A stretch of 8,465 nt of DNA from Pseudomonadota bacterium (GCA_023411445.1 JAEYOT010000038.1:1-8465); one strand, 5' to 3'; counted from the first letter of the stretch, positions 1 to 6,899 are shown. Notes: generated from the sequence alone by a model not told the origin. Translations and numbers: made by a program.

Positions 1-386
1 AGATAGCGCTGCCGCTCGTGGGTGAGGTGATGGCGGCCGGGCGCAAGCCGCTCGAGCTCTCTCGCGAGATCGAGGGGCGGCTCAAGGAGTTCATCGTCTC
101 GCCGCGGGTGACCGTCAACGTGAGCAACTCCCAACCCGTTACGGTCACGGTGTTGGGGGAGGTCAAGAGCATCGGCACGCTCACGCTGGATCCACCGCCT
201 CGGCTGGTGGACGCGCTGGCCAAGTCAGGCGGGCTGAGCGAGTACGCAGACGATTCGAAGATCTTCGTGCTGCGCCAGTTCCCCGTTTTTCGTCGCATCC
301 GCTTCAAGTGGGACTCCATCCTGCGCAACGAGCACGGGGCAGCCTCTTTCCCGCTGCGCACCGGGGACGTCGTCGTGGTGGAGTGA
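1..386 (+). CDS. Polysaccharide export protein, Wza/OPX family, C-terminal part (5' end outside window)
   Basis: This is the C-terminal 127 residues of an outer-membrane polysaccharide export protein. The frame is open from the left edge (first full codon at position 3) to TGA at 384-386, so the GTG at 18 is internal and not the start. The residues before it (IALPLVGEV) already match the end of the Poly_export domain, where a small-residue/LxG pattern is followed by a helix (LSREIEGRLKEF) and a strand (PRVTVNV). A single SLBB beta-grasp domain follows, with the signature VTVLGEV, a Gly-rich turn, and a helix ending in SGGLSEYADD. The protein stops right after the terminal TGDVVVVE strand. It therefore lacks the C-terminal amphipathic helix with which E. 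coli Wza crosses the outer membrane, at least in the part seen here. Such short OPX proteins act in the periplasm or at the outer membrane as part of the export channel. The gene converges on the flippase gene. The family call is firm; the exact polymer is unknown. Confidence 0.88.
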   Translation, partial: IALPLVGEVMAAGRKPLELSREIEGRLKEFIVSPRVTVNVSNSQPVTVTVLGEVKSIGTLTLDPPPRLVDALAKSGGLSEYADDSKIFVLRQFPVFRRIRFKWDSILRNEHGAASFPLRTGDVVVVE

Positions 387-398
387 GCGGCTGGCTCA
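384..398. repeat. Small inverted repeat spanning both convergent stop codons
   Basis: A perfect 5-base inverted repeat, TGAGC - 5 bases - GCTCA, covers the TGA of the export gene (384-386) and, on the other strand, the TGA of the flippase gene (396-398). Part of the symmetry comes simply from two facing TGA codons. There is no T tract on either side, so it is at best a weak bidirectional terminator or a chance palindrome. Confidence 0.3.
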
Positions 399-1919
399 GG
401 CTGCTCGGTTCAGCTTGCGGGCGATGAAGCGCTTGGCCATCTGGATCGTGCTGGCCTGAAGCGCCCCCGTGATCCAAGCCGTGCCGGCGTACGCAGCTAG
501 GGCGGCCGGCACGGCCAGAAATAGCGAAATGGGCTTGAGCAGCAGCCCGACTCCGGCCATCACGCCACCAGACAGCAGCGACAGCGATAGGGACTTGGCC
601 AGGGTGCGATCGAAGATGCCGCGCGGGGTGAGCCACGCGCCGCAGAGCACGATCAAGAACTCGCCGCAGACGATACCCCAGCAAGTAGCCAGCGAGCCGT
701 TGCCGGCCGTACGCTGGAAATAGTCGATGAACAGCGGGTTGAAGGTGCAGGCGATGGCGATGGAGATGCACTGCACCAGCGCCCAAACCTTCTGTCGGTT
801 GGCGGCGAGGACGGCGGTTCCGAGCGGCATGCTGACGTACACCAGCAGCAAGAACAGAGACTGCACCTGCAGGTTGGCCTCTGCACCGCCGAACTTCTCT
901 CGGCCGTAGATCATGATGCCGAGCTCCGGAAACAGACCCGCGCCGACGGCCGCGGGCACGGCCATCAACGTCACGCCGTACACCGCTCCGCGCGTAACGG
1001 TCACGAACTCTGCCGGACTCTCAGTATGCAGACGACACAGCGTTGGGTACAGCGCACCGATCAGCGCGGTGGCGGGGAAGATAAGCAAGCCGATCAGGCG
1101 CTGCGTGACGGCGTGCCAGCCGACGACATGGGGCGGCGCCAACTCGTTCAGGAACAGCGCGTCGATGTAAGGTTGTGCCGCGAGCGCCAAGCCGAAGAAC
1201 ACGAACGGCGTTCCGGTCGAGAACAACGGCCCTACCACGCTGCGATCGAACTTGATGGGGGTGGACAGCAGCGGTCGCAACACCCTCAGCAACATCAGCA
1301 GCACCACGAGAGCGATCGCGATGTGCACGGCCAGCATGTCCAGCAGCGAGCCACCGAGCATGAGCACCGGTAGAGCCAGCAGCAGGTTGAGCACCTGCTG
1401 AGCGACCTGCGCCTTGGCCGGAATGTCCGTGCGCTCGAAGCCGCGGATCGCATCTTTCACCCCACCGCCGAGTGAGTTCAACACCGCGAGTGGAAAGGAC
1501 AGCGCCAGGGTCCAGCGCAGCGCCGTGTCGTACTCCAAGATGACGCAGGTGAGCGTCAGCACCACGGCGAGCGGTAGGACCGCGAACGCGCGCCAAGCGA
1601 AGCCGGTGCCGAGGATGAGGCCCGCCTTGTCGTTGCTGCGCGCCACCAGCGCCGGGATCGCGCCGGTCTGTCCCCACTCGAGCGCCAGCAGCGCCAGCGA
1701 GCAGGCGGTGCTGGCGGTGTACATCATGCCGATCGCCACCGGGCCGAGGTAGCGCGCCGCGACGGCGTTGGCCGCGATGGCAATCGGTATGGTCACTACC
1801 TGCGCCATCGTCAGGTAGAGGGTGTTGCGGACGATCCCCGGCTTACCTACGGCGGCTGGCGGAGCCAGCTGGACGACGGCAGGGGTATCCGTCGCGCGTG
1901 AATCAGGCGGGGCCTGCAT
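396..1919 (-). CDS. Wzx/MATE-type polysaccharide flippase, multi-spanning inner-membrane protein
   Basis: This 507-residue protein is predicted to flip lipid-linked sugar repeat units (undecaprenyl-PP-linked) across the inner membrane. The first 25 or so residues are Pro/Ala-rich and probably cytoplasmic. About 14 hydrophobic segments follow, roughly at 34-56, 64-82, 106-128, 136-152, 175-190, 194-212, 236-256, 268-292, 312-332, 352-372, 377-396, 410-430, 444-462 and 464-486. That count and length are typical of the oligosaccharide flippase branch of the MOP superfamily. Family-like marks include an early ARYLGP turn and a loop ending in GGGVKDAIRGFERTD after segment 4. It is the last gene of the cluster, 13 bases after the second aminotransferase. 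The ATG at 1919 has its nearest GGAGG about 17 bases upstream, inside the end of the preceding gene, so initiation may rely on translational coupling. Substrate cannot be read from sequence. An O-antigen, capsule or teichuronic-type flippase are all possible. Confidence 0.88.
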   Translation of the reverse strand: MQAPPDSRATDTPAVVQLAPPAAVGKPGIVRNTLYLTMAQVVTIPIAIAANAVAARYLGPVAIGMMYTASTACSLALLALEWGQTGAIPALVARSNDKAGLILGTGFAWRAFAVLPLAVVLTLTCVILEYDTALRWTLALSFPLAVLNSLGGGVKDAIRGFERTDIPAKAQVAQQVLNLLLALPVLMLGGSLLDMLAVHIAIALVVLLMLLRVLRPLLSTPIKFDRSVVGPLFSTGTPFVFFGLALAAQPYIDALFLNELAPPHVVGWHAVTQRLIGLLIFPATALIGALYPTLCRLHTESPAEFVTVTRGAVYGVTLMAVPAAVGAGLFPELGIMIYGREKFGGAEANLQVQSLFLLLVYVSMPLGTAVLAANRQKVWALVQCISIAIACTFNPLFIDYFQRTAGNGSLATCWGIVCGEFLIVLCGAWLTPRGIFDRTLAKSLSLSLLSGGVMAGVGLLLKPISLFLAVPAALAAYAGTAWITGALQASTIQMAKRFIARKLNRAA

Positions 1920-1932
1920 TGAACCGACGGTC

Positions 1933-3090
1933 TTAGCCTCCTTGGCAGGCTGCTTTCAACGCATCACACACCGTGACCTGCTCTGCTTCGGTCATTTGTG
2001 GGTACAGCGGCAGGATGATGCGACGATCTTGGGCGTGCTCGGAGTGCGGCAGGTGCCACGGGGCGCCTTCCCGACGGTAGGGGGCCTCCCGGTGCGCGTT
2101 CATGATGCCGCGCCGGCTAGACACCCCTCGATCCAGCAAGGCCTGCATCACCGCTTTTTGTCCGAGGTGTTTCGGCAGCTCGACCCAGAAGCTCTGCCAG
2201 TTGCTGCGCGCGTAGCTGGGCTCGGTCGGCAGGCCTAGCCCGGCGACACCTTCCAGCAGCGCCCGGTAGCGATCCGCGAGCGCGCGCCGCCTCGAGACGA
2301 TCTCGGGGAGGCGCTTGATCTGCTCTCGGCCGACCGCGGCTTGCATGTCGGTCATGCGGTAGTTGTAGCCGAGCACACCGTGCTCCTCGAACACCACCTC
2401 GCGTGAGCTGTGGCGGGTACGATCGCTCACGCTCATGCCGTGCTGACGAAGCAGACGAAACTGCGCGTCAAAGGCGGGGTTGTTGGTGGTGAGCATCCCG
2501 CCGTCCCCGGTCGTGATCACCTTGCGCGGGTGGAACGAGAAGGCGGCGATGTCACCGTGCGGCTTGCCCACGGGCTCGCTCTGCCCGTCGAACACGTAGC
2601 TGCTTCCGCTGGCGCAAGCCGCGTCCTCCACCACCGGCAGGCCGTGCGTCTTGGCGATGGCCACGATGCCGCGGATGTCGCAAGGCATGCCCATCTGATG
2701 CACGGTCAAGATCGCGCGCGTCTTCTTGGTGATGGCCGGCTCGATCAGCGCCGGATCCATGTTGCTGGTGGCCGGATCCACGTCGATGAACACCGGCTCC
2801 GCACCGCAGTACCGGATCACGTTGGCGGTAGCGATGTAGGAGTGGCTGACCGTGATCACCTCGTCACCTGGCTGCACGCCCACGGCCAGCAGCGCCAGGT
2901 GGAGCGCCGTGGTGCAGTTGGAGACGGCCGTGGCGTGCTGCGCGCCGACCAGCTGAGCGAACTCGCTCTCGAAAGCCGCGACCTCGGGGCCTTGCGTGAG
3001 CCAACCCGAGAGGATCGGGCGCTTGGCCGCCTCGGCTTCGGCCTCGCCGGTGACCGGTTTAGCCAGCGGAATCAAGCTCGGGGTGCTCAC
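1933..3090 (-). CDS. DegT/DnrJ/EryC1/StrS-family PLP-dependent sugar aminotransferase (second of two)
   Basis: This 385-residue protein is a fold-type I, PLP-dependent aminotransferase acting on a keto-sugar nucleotide. The PLP-binding lysine is K190 in FSFHPRKVITTGDGG. D156 in VVEDAACA should contact the pyridine nitrogen. The N-terminal WLTQGPEVAAFE and the C-terminal RIILPLYPQMTEAE segments are characteristic of the family. Where the first aminotransferase has HLHGRPADMD, this one reads HQMGMPCDI, so the two are not recent duplicates. The start is taken as GTG at 3088-3090, which overlaps the TGA of the upstream SDR gene as GTGA and gives a protein of standard family length with the expected IPLAKP opening. 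A longer frame continues upstream to 3795, but it only shadows the SDR gene. Coupling to the SDR suggests the SDR supplies its keto substrate. The product sugar is not identifiable. GDP-perosamine synthase-like and 4-amino-sugar roles are both possible. Confidence 0.9.
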   Translation of the reverse strand: MSTPSLIPLAKPVTGEAEAEAAKRPILSGWLTQGPEVAAFESEFAQLVGAQHATAVSNCTTALHLALLAVGVQPGDEVITVSHSYIATANVIRYCGAEPVFIDVDPATSNMDPALIEPAITKKTRAILTVHQMGMPCDIRGIVAIAKTHGLPVVEDAACASGSSYVFDGQSEPVGKPHGDIAAFSFHPRKVITTGDGGMLTTNNPAFDAQFRLLRQHGMSVSDRTRHSSREVVFEEHGVLGYNYRMTDMQAAVGREQIKRLPEIVSRRRALADRYRALLEGVAGLGLPTEPSYARSNWQSFWVELPKHLGQKAVMQALLDRGVSSRRGIMNAHREAPYRREGAPWHLPHSEHAQDRRIILPLYPQMTEAEQVTVCDALKAACQGG

Positions 3091-4070
3091 GCGGCCGCCG
3101 CCTTGCTCTTCTCTTCGCGCCACCAGGCCACCAGGCGGCGCAAGCCCTCCTCGACGTCGATCGTGGCTTTGAAGCCGAGCACTTCCTCCGCGGCCTTGGT
3201 GCTGGCCAGGCGCCGTGACACCGGGTTCACCTTGCGGGCGGGCCCGTACTCCGGCTTCAAGTCCGAGCCCATCACCTTGAGCAGCGCGTTGGCCAGATCG
3301 TTGAGGCTCGTCTCCACGCCGCTGGCGACGTTGAACACCTGATCGGAGGCGTCCGACTTCATCGCCAGCATGTTCGCGCGCGCGATATCGTCGACGTACA
3401 CGAAATCCATCGTGTCTGTGCCGGTGCCGAAGATGAGCGGAGGCTGCCCGGCCAGGATGCGATCCATCCAGCGGATCAACACCTCGGTGTAGGCGCCGTG
3501 CATGTCCATGCGCGCGCCGTAGACGTTGAAGTAGCGAAGCGCCACGTATTTCAGGCCGTACATGTCGTTGAAGCTGCGCAGCAGGCCTTCGTTGAAGGTC
3601 TTGGCTGCGCCGTACAGCGTGCGGTTGTTGTAGGGGTGGTGCCGCTCCGTGGTCGGGAAGTCCTCCGCCAAGCCGAGCACGGAGGCGGACGACGCCGCGA
3701 CCACCTTCTGTACCTTGGCGGCCACCGCGGCCTCGAGCACGTTGAACGTCGCGTCCACCAGCACCTCGAGCGCCAGTCGCGGCTCCTCCGCGCACTGCGT
3801 GATGCGGATGGCGGCTTGGTGGAACACTTGGTCCACGCCCTCCATCACGTCCTTCACCAGCGCCCGATCGCGGATGTCACCTTCCACGATCGTGACCGGG
3901 CCCCTCGCCATGGCCTGAGCCAGGTTCTCACGGCGTCCGCGCACGAAATTGTCGATCACGACGATCTCGCCGACTTTGCCTTGCTCGCGCTCGGTCATCA
4001 GCAAGTCCACGATGTGCGAACCGATTAGACCGGCGCCGCCGGTCACCAATACTTTCAGAGGTTTGCTCAT
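3087..4070 (-). CDS. SDR-family NAD-dependent nucleotide-sugar epimerase/dehydratase
   Basis: This 327-residue extended short-chain dehydrogenase/reductase acts on nucleotide sugars. The N-terminal Rossmann motif TGGAGLIGSH (10-19) binds NAD(P). GDIRD (64-68) contacts the adenine. The catalytic triad by alignment with GalE is S128 (in ASSASVLG), Y153 and K157 (YGAAK). RYFNVYGARMD (179-189) and FVYVDDIARA (223-232) are standard substrate-domain motifs. The dehydratase-type TxDEVYG motif is absent, which favours an epimerase or another NAD-cycling isomerase over a 4,6-dehydratase. The usual VYG after the catalytic serine is VLG here. ATG at 4070 has AGGA at 4077-4080 with 6 bases spacing. The gene begins 16 bases after the first aminotransferase and overlaps the second by 4 bases, so it is clearly in one transcription unit. 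A UDP-glucose/GlcNAc 4-epimerase (WbpP or GalE-like) is the nearest general guess; precise substrate is not supported. Confidence 0.88.
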   Translation of the reverse strand: MSKPLKVLVTGGAGLIGSHIVDLLMTEREQGKVGEIVVIDNFVRGRRENLAQAMARGPVTIVEGDIRDRALVKDVMEGVDQVFHQAAIRITQCAEEPRLALEVLVDATFNVLEAAVAAKVQKVVAASSASVLGLAEDFPTTERHHPYNNRTLYGAAKTFNEGLLRSFNDMYGLKYVALRYFNVYGARMDMHGAYTEVLIRWMDRILAGQPPLIFGTGTDTMDFVYVDDIARANMLAMKSDASDQVFNVASGVETSLNDLANALLKVMGSDLKPEYGPARKVNPVSRRLASTKAAEEVLGFKATIDVEEGLRRLVAWWREEKSKAAAA

Positions 4071-4086
4071 GTTTCGTCCTATCGGC

Positions 4087-5190
4087 TCACTTCTCGGGCC
4101 AGCTCTTGAGCGCGGCCACGACCTCTTCGATCTGCTCCGCCTTCAGCTCAGGGTACATCGGTAGCGACAACGTCTCGGCGGCGGCGCGCTCGGCGTGCGG
4201 GAAGTCCCCCGGCTTGTGGCCGAGCTCCGCGAAGCACTTCTGCAGGTGCACTGGCAGCGGGTAGTGGATGCCGGTGGCCACGCCCTTCTCCGTCAGGTAG
4301 GCCTGGAGCGCGTCGCGCTTGGGGTGGGCGATGGCGTACACGTGCGAGACGGCGCGCAAGTCGCTCGGCACCTGGGGCGTCTTGTAGGGCGTGCCCTCGA
4401 GCAGCTTGTTGTAGAGCGCCGCGTTCTTGCGGCGGCTCTCGGTCCAGCCCTCGATGTAGTTCATCTTCACGCCCAGCACCGCGCCCTGCACGCCCTCCAT
4501 GCGGTAGTTGCCGCCCTTGATGTCGTGGTAGTAGCGCTTCTCGCTACCCCAGTCGCGCAGCATGCGCAGGCGCTTGGCCAGGTCCGCGTCGTTGGTCGTG
4601 ACGGCTCCGCCCTCGCCGTAGGCGCCCAGGTTCTTGCCCGGGTAGAAGCTGAAGCAGGCCATGACGCCCAGGCTGCCGATGCGGCGACCCTTGTACTCAG
4701 CGCCGTGCGCCTGCGCCGCGTCCTCGATCACCAGCAGGTTCCTGCGCTTGGCGATCTCGAGGATGGGATCCATGTCCGCCGGGCGACCGTGCAGGTGCAC
4801 CGGGACGATCGCTTTGGTGCGGGGCGTGATGGCCGCTTCGATCTTGGCCGGATCGATGTTCAGGGTGTTGGGATCGATGTCTACGAACACCGGCTTCGCG
4901 CCGGTGATGTCGATGGCGTAGACCGTGGCCACGAACGTGAACGGCGTGGTGATGACCTCGTCACCGCGCCCGATGCCGGCGGCCTGCAGCGCGAGCTGGA
5001 TGGCGCTGGTGCCGCTGTTGACGGCCACCGCGTGCTCTGCCTTGCAGTAGGGCGCGAAGGCCTTCTCGAAGCCGGCGACCGCGCTGCCGAGCACGAACTG
5101 GGTCGTCTCGAGCACGTTCAAGACCGCGGCGTCGATTTCGGGCTTGATCGCGAGATATTGGGATTTCAGGTCGACGAAGGGAATCGGCAC
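4087..5190 (-). CDS. DegT-family aminotransferase, WbpE/WlbC-like (UDP-3-oxo-GlcNAcA aminotransferase)
   Basis: This 367-residue PLP-dependent enzyme is predicted to transfer an amino group from glutamate to C3 of UDP-2-acetamido-3-oxo-glucuronate. The opening PIPFVDLKSQY is typical of the family. Further motifs are NSGTSAIQLAL (58-68), TTPFTFVAT (81-89), HLHGRPADMD (132-141), D157 in EDAAQAHGA, and PLP lysine K186 in FSFYPGKNLGAYGEGGAV. The start is taken as GTG at 5188-5190: a strong GAGGAG lies 7 bases upstream (5198-5203), and the family N-terminus begins here. An in-frame GTG at 5295 would run through the end of the dehydrogenase gene and is rejected. The gene lies 28 bases after the dehydrogenase and 16 bases before the SDR. 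The C3 role rests on the neighbouring dehydrogenase and acetyltransferase. By sequence alone it could be another sugar aminotransferase such as a dTDP-3-amino-sugar enzyme. Confidence 0.9.
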   Translation of the reverse strand: MPIPFVDLKSQYLAIKPEIDAAVLNVLETTQFVLGSAVAGFEKAFAPYCKAEHAVAVNSGTSAIQLALQAAGIGRGDEVITTPFTFVATVYAIDITGAKPVFVDIDPNTLNIDPAKIEAAITPRTKAIVPVHLHGRPADMDPILEIAKRRNLLVIEDAAQAHGAEYKGRRIGSLGVMACFSFYPGKNLGAYGEGGAVTTNDADLAKRLRMLRDWGSEKRYYHDIKGGNYRMEGVQGAVLGVKMNYIEGWTESRRKNAALYNKLLEGTPYKTPQVPSDLRAVSHVYAIAHPKRDALQAYLTEKGVATGIHYPLPVHLQKCFAELGHKPGDFPHAERAAAETLSLPMYPELKAEQIEEVVAALKSWPEK

Positions 5191-5197
5191 GTGACTG

Positions 5198-5203
5198 CTC
5201 CTC
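5198..5203 (-). promoter_or_regulatory. Ribosome binding site of the WbpE-like aminotransferase
   Basis: On the minus strand this reads GAGGAG, 7 bases before the GTG at 5190. It fixes that start against the in-frame GTG 105 bases further upstream. Confidence 0.7.
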
Positions 5204-5218
5204 GCTAAACTCAAAAGC

Positions 5219-6226
5219 TCACAGCTTGATGGGTTGGCCGTGGGCGGCCATGGACTTGGAGGCGGCCTCGAGAATCCGCACGACGCGTAGGCCACACTCG
5301 CCGTCGGTCAGGGGCTTCTGCCCGGTCTTGCAGCACTCCACGAAGTGGCGCGCTTCCACCGTGAGCGCCTCGACGTTGGGGATGTGGGGTGCCCACATGT
5401 CGCCGGCGCGGTAGCCCACCTTCAGCTGGTAGACGCCCTCGGCGTTGCCGTCCACCGTGATGCCCTTGTCGTAGACGCGCAGCTTCTCGCTGAGCTCCAT
5501 GTCGTCCCACTCGATCATCTTCTTGGCGCCGCCGATCAGCGTCTTCCTGATCTTCACGGGAGAGAGCCAGTTGACGTGAAAGTGAGCGATCAGGTTGTCC
5601 TCGAAGAAGCAGGTCAGGTAGGCCAAGCTCTCCGGCTGCGTCGGCACGCTGGCCACGCCCGTCGCCGCGATCATCTTCGGTGCTTTGCCCAGCACGAAGT
5701 CCATGATCGATAGATCGTGCACCGCCAAGTCCCAGAGCACGTTCACGTCGTGCTGGAACAGGCCCAGGTTGACGCGCACGGAGTCGTAATAAAACAGGTT
5801 ACCGATGTCGCCCGTGTGCACCAGCTCTTTGATCTTCCGCACCACGCTCGTGTAGACGAACGTGTGGTCCACCATCAGCGTGAGCTTACGCTTGGCGGCC
5901 TCTTCGATCAGCTTCTCCGCCTCCGCGGCGCTGGGCGTGATCGGCTTTTACACCAGCACGTGCTTGCCGGCCTGCAGCGCCTGCATCGCGATGTCGAAGT
6001 GGGTCGAGACGGGCGTGGCCACGCACACTGCGTCGATGCCCGGCATCGCCAGCAGCTCCTTGACGCTCTCGACCGTTTTCACGGACGGATAGCCCGTCTC
6101 CACCGCGGCGCGGCGCTTGGGCGAGAGATCAGCGACGCCGACGACGCGAGCCCCCTCCACGTTCATGAAATTCCTGACCAGATTCGGACCCCAGTAGCCG
6201 TAGCCGATCACGCCAATTCCGAACAT
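5219..6226 (-). pseudogene. Gfo/Idh/MocA-family nucleotide-sugar dehydrogenase, WbpB/WlbA-like, interrupted by an in-frame TAA
   Basis: The intact gene would encode about 335 residues, the family's usual size. Its expected role is oxidation of C3 of UDP-GlcNAc-uronate with NAD, giving the 3-oxo substrate for the aminotransferase downstream. The first part (residues 1-92, 5951-6226) carries the Rossmann motif GYGYWGPN (8-15), VADLSPKRRA and CVATPVSTH (68-76), and ends at GKHVLV. Codon 93 is TAA (5948-5950). The same frame then continues without a gap as KPITPSAAEAEKL and on through the GFO_IDH C-terminal domain, with WDLAVHDLSI around residues 165-174, to TGA at 5219-5221. The canonical motif is GKHVLVEKP, so the stop replaces the glutamate next to the catalytic lysine, and a single C-to-A change at 5950 (GAA to TAA in the gene) explains it. 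Either fragment alone should be inactive, as one lacks the lysine and substrate domain and the other lacks the NAD fold. ATG at 6226 has AGGAG at 6233-6237. A sequencing error is the main alternative. Confidence 0.88.
5948..5950 (-). other. In-frame nonsense codon (TAA) at the Glu of the Glu-Lys-Pro motif
   Basis: On the minus strand the codons run GTG CTG GTG TAA AAG CCG ATC. Both flanking fragments lie in the same frame (6226 minus 5875 is 351, divisible by 3), so this is a substitution and not a frameshift. One base separates TAA from GAA. Confidence 0.9.
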
Positions 6227-6232
6227 TCATGT

Positions 6233-6237
6233 CTCCT
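6233..6237 (-). promoter_or_regulatory. Ribosome binding site of the dehydrogenase gene
   Basis: The minus strand reads AAGGAGAC, with AGGAG 6 bases before ATG at 6226. This selects that ATG over the out-of-frame ATG at 6230. A good binding site here shows that the broken gene still carries intact initiation signals. Confidence 0.6.
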
Positions 6238-6259
6238 TGCGCGGCCAAGCCGCGAAAAC

Positions 6260-6820
6260 CTACTGCTTCGTCTCCGCTTCGCGGTTGCTGAGCGCGATGG
6301 CCTCTTCTTGCGTCTTGCAACGCACGCCCGCGGCGCTGACCCAGCCGATGACTCGCGCTGGGTTACCCACCGCCAGCGCGTGATCCGGAAGATCTTTCGT
6401 GACCACGCTGCCGGAGCCGATCATCGCCCAGCGGCCGATGGTGACGCCGGTGACGACGACCGTGTTCGCTCCCAGCGCCGCGCCGCGCTTCACCAGCGTC
6501 TTCCCGACTGTCCAATCCTCGGCGCTCTTGAGCGAGCCGTCCGGATTGACGGCGCGTGGCACCTTGTCGTTCGTGAAGATCACGTGCGGTCCGACGAACA
6601 CTCCGTCTTCCAGCTCGAGGCCGTTGTAGAGGGAGGAGTTGTTCTGAATCTTGACGTTGTCCCCGATCACGACGCCGTACTCGACGTACGAGCCTTGGCC
6701 GATGATGCACTTCTTGCCGATCCGCGCGTTCTCGCGGACCTGCACGTTGCGCCAAATCATCGTGCCTTCGCCGATCTCGGCCGCCGAAGAGACTTCGGCT
6801 TGGGGGTGGATCTTGATCAT
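6260..6820 (-). CDS. Left-handed beta-helix N-acetyltransferase, WbpD/WlbB-like
   Basis: This 186-residue hexapeptide-repeat protein is predicted to acetylate the C3 amino group of UDP-2-acetamido-3-amino-glucuronate using acetyl-CoA. It shows the repeated isoleucine/valine-patch pattern of a left-handed beta-helix (AEIGEGTMIWRNVQV, ARIGKKCIIGQG, VVIGDNVKIQN, VFVGPHVIF). A loop then carries FTNDKVPRA (82-90); its asparagine N84 matches the residue implicated in catalysis in WlbB. The acetyl-CoA-binding coils follow (AALGANTVVVTGVTIG, AMIGSGSVVTKD), then the closing VGNPARVIGWVS. ATG at 6820 is chosen because GAGGGA lies 7 bases upstream (6828-6833) and the family begins MIKIHPQAEV. A TTG-initiated extension to 6883 adds 21 unrelated residues. 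It is the first gene of the cluster, 33 bases before the dehydrogenase. The fold is certain, and the substrate follows from the two neighbouring enzymes. PglD-like or WbbJ-like acetyltransferases are less good matches. Confidence 0.9.
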   Translation of the reverse strand: MIKIHPQAEVSSAAEIGEGTMIWRNVQVRENARIGKKCIIGQGSYVEYGVVIGDNVKIQNNSSLYNGLELEDGVFVGPHVIFTNDKVPRAVNPDGSLKSAEDWTVGKTLVKRGAALGANTVVVTGVTIGRWAMIGSGSVVTKDLPDHALAVGNPARVIGWVSAAGVRCKTQEEAIALSNREAETKQ

Positions 6821-6827
6821 CGGGGCG

Positions 6828-6833
6828 TCCCTC
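6828..6833 (-). promoter_or_regulatory. Ribosome binding site of the acetyltransferase gene
   Basis: GAGGGA on the minus strand, 7 bases before ATG at 6820. It supports this start over the in-frame TTG at 6883. Confidence 0.55.
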
Positions 6834-6852
6834 GCTCGCGCGGTCGCAGAAT

Positions 6853-6865
6853 CCCTAGAGTAGGG
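6853..6865. repeat. Perfect short dyad in the leader of the sugar-biosynthesis cluster
   Basis: CCCTA - GAG - TAGGG is a perfect 5-base inverted repeat with a 3-base centre, 33 bases upstream of the acetyltransferase start codon. It overlaps the candidate -10 element (TACTCT on the minus strand), so it could be an operator or a small leader hairpin. It is short enough to be chance. Confidence 0.3.
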
Positions 6866-6883
6866 CGTTACCTCATATGCCAA
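6857..6883 (-). promoter_or_regulatory. Candidate sigma-70-like promoter of the sugar-biosynthesis cluster
   Basis: On the minus strand TTGGCA (6878-6883) is followed, after 15 bases, by TACTCT (6857-6862). The -35 is a five-of-six match, but the spacer is short and the -10 weak. It sits in the only sizeable gap (6821-6956) ahead of the cluster, which is the main argument for a promoter here. Confidence 0.2.
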
Positions 6884-6899
6884 ACCCGCCAGGGTGGCA
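6878..6899. repeat. Hairpin-forming inverted repeat between the beta-barrel gene and the cluster
   Basis: TGCCA (6878-6882) pairs with TGGCA (6895-6899). Inside it, CCC (6885-6887) pairs with GGG (6892-6894) around a 4-base loop, leaving a 2-base bulge. It lies 58 bases beyond the stop of the beta-barrel gene, so it could terminate or attenuate minus-strand transcription, but no T tract follows on that strand. Confidence 0.3.

Noticed and set aside
2410..3342. Plus-strand open frame of 310 codons
   Set aside because: It is antisense to the second aminotransferase and the SDR, with no family features.
3091..3795. Upstream extension of the second aminotransferase frame, giving a 620-residue protein
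   Set aside because: The extra 235 residues are an Arg/Gly-rich shadow of the SDR gene in another frame. The family N-terminus begins at GTG 3090.
4195..5208. Long plus-strand open frame of 337 codons
   Set aside because: It is antisense to the WbpE-like gene, whose motifs are complete. The product is a Val/Arg/His-rich low-complexity shadow.
5948..5950. Programmed readthrough or stop-codon reassignment at the internal TAA
   Set aside because: TAA, TAG and TGA are all used as ordinary terminal stops by other genes in this window, and no readthrough-promoting structure was seen nearby. Mutation or sequence error is simpler.
6240..6254. Hairpin CGCGG-CCAAG-CCGCG between acetyltransferase and dehydrogenase as a terminator
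   Set aside because: The stem is only 5 bases, and the A/T run lies on the wrong side for minus-strand termination. It is inside a tight operon.
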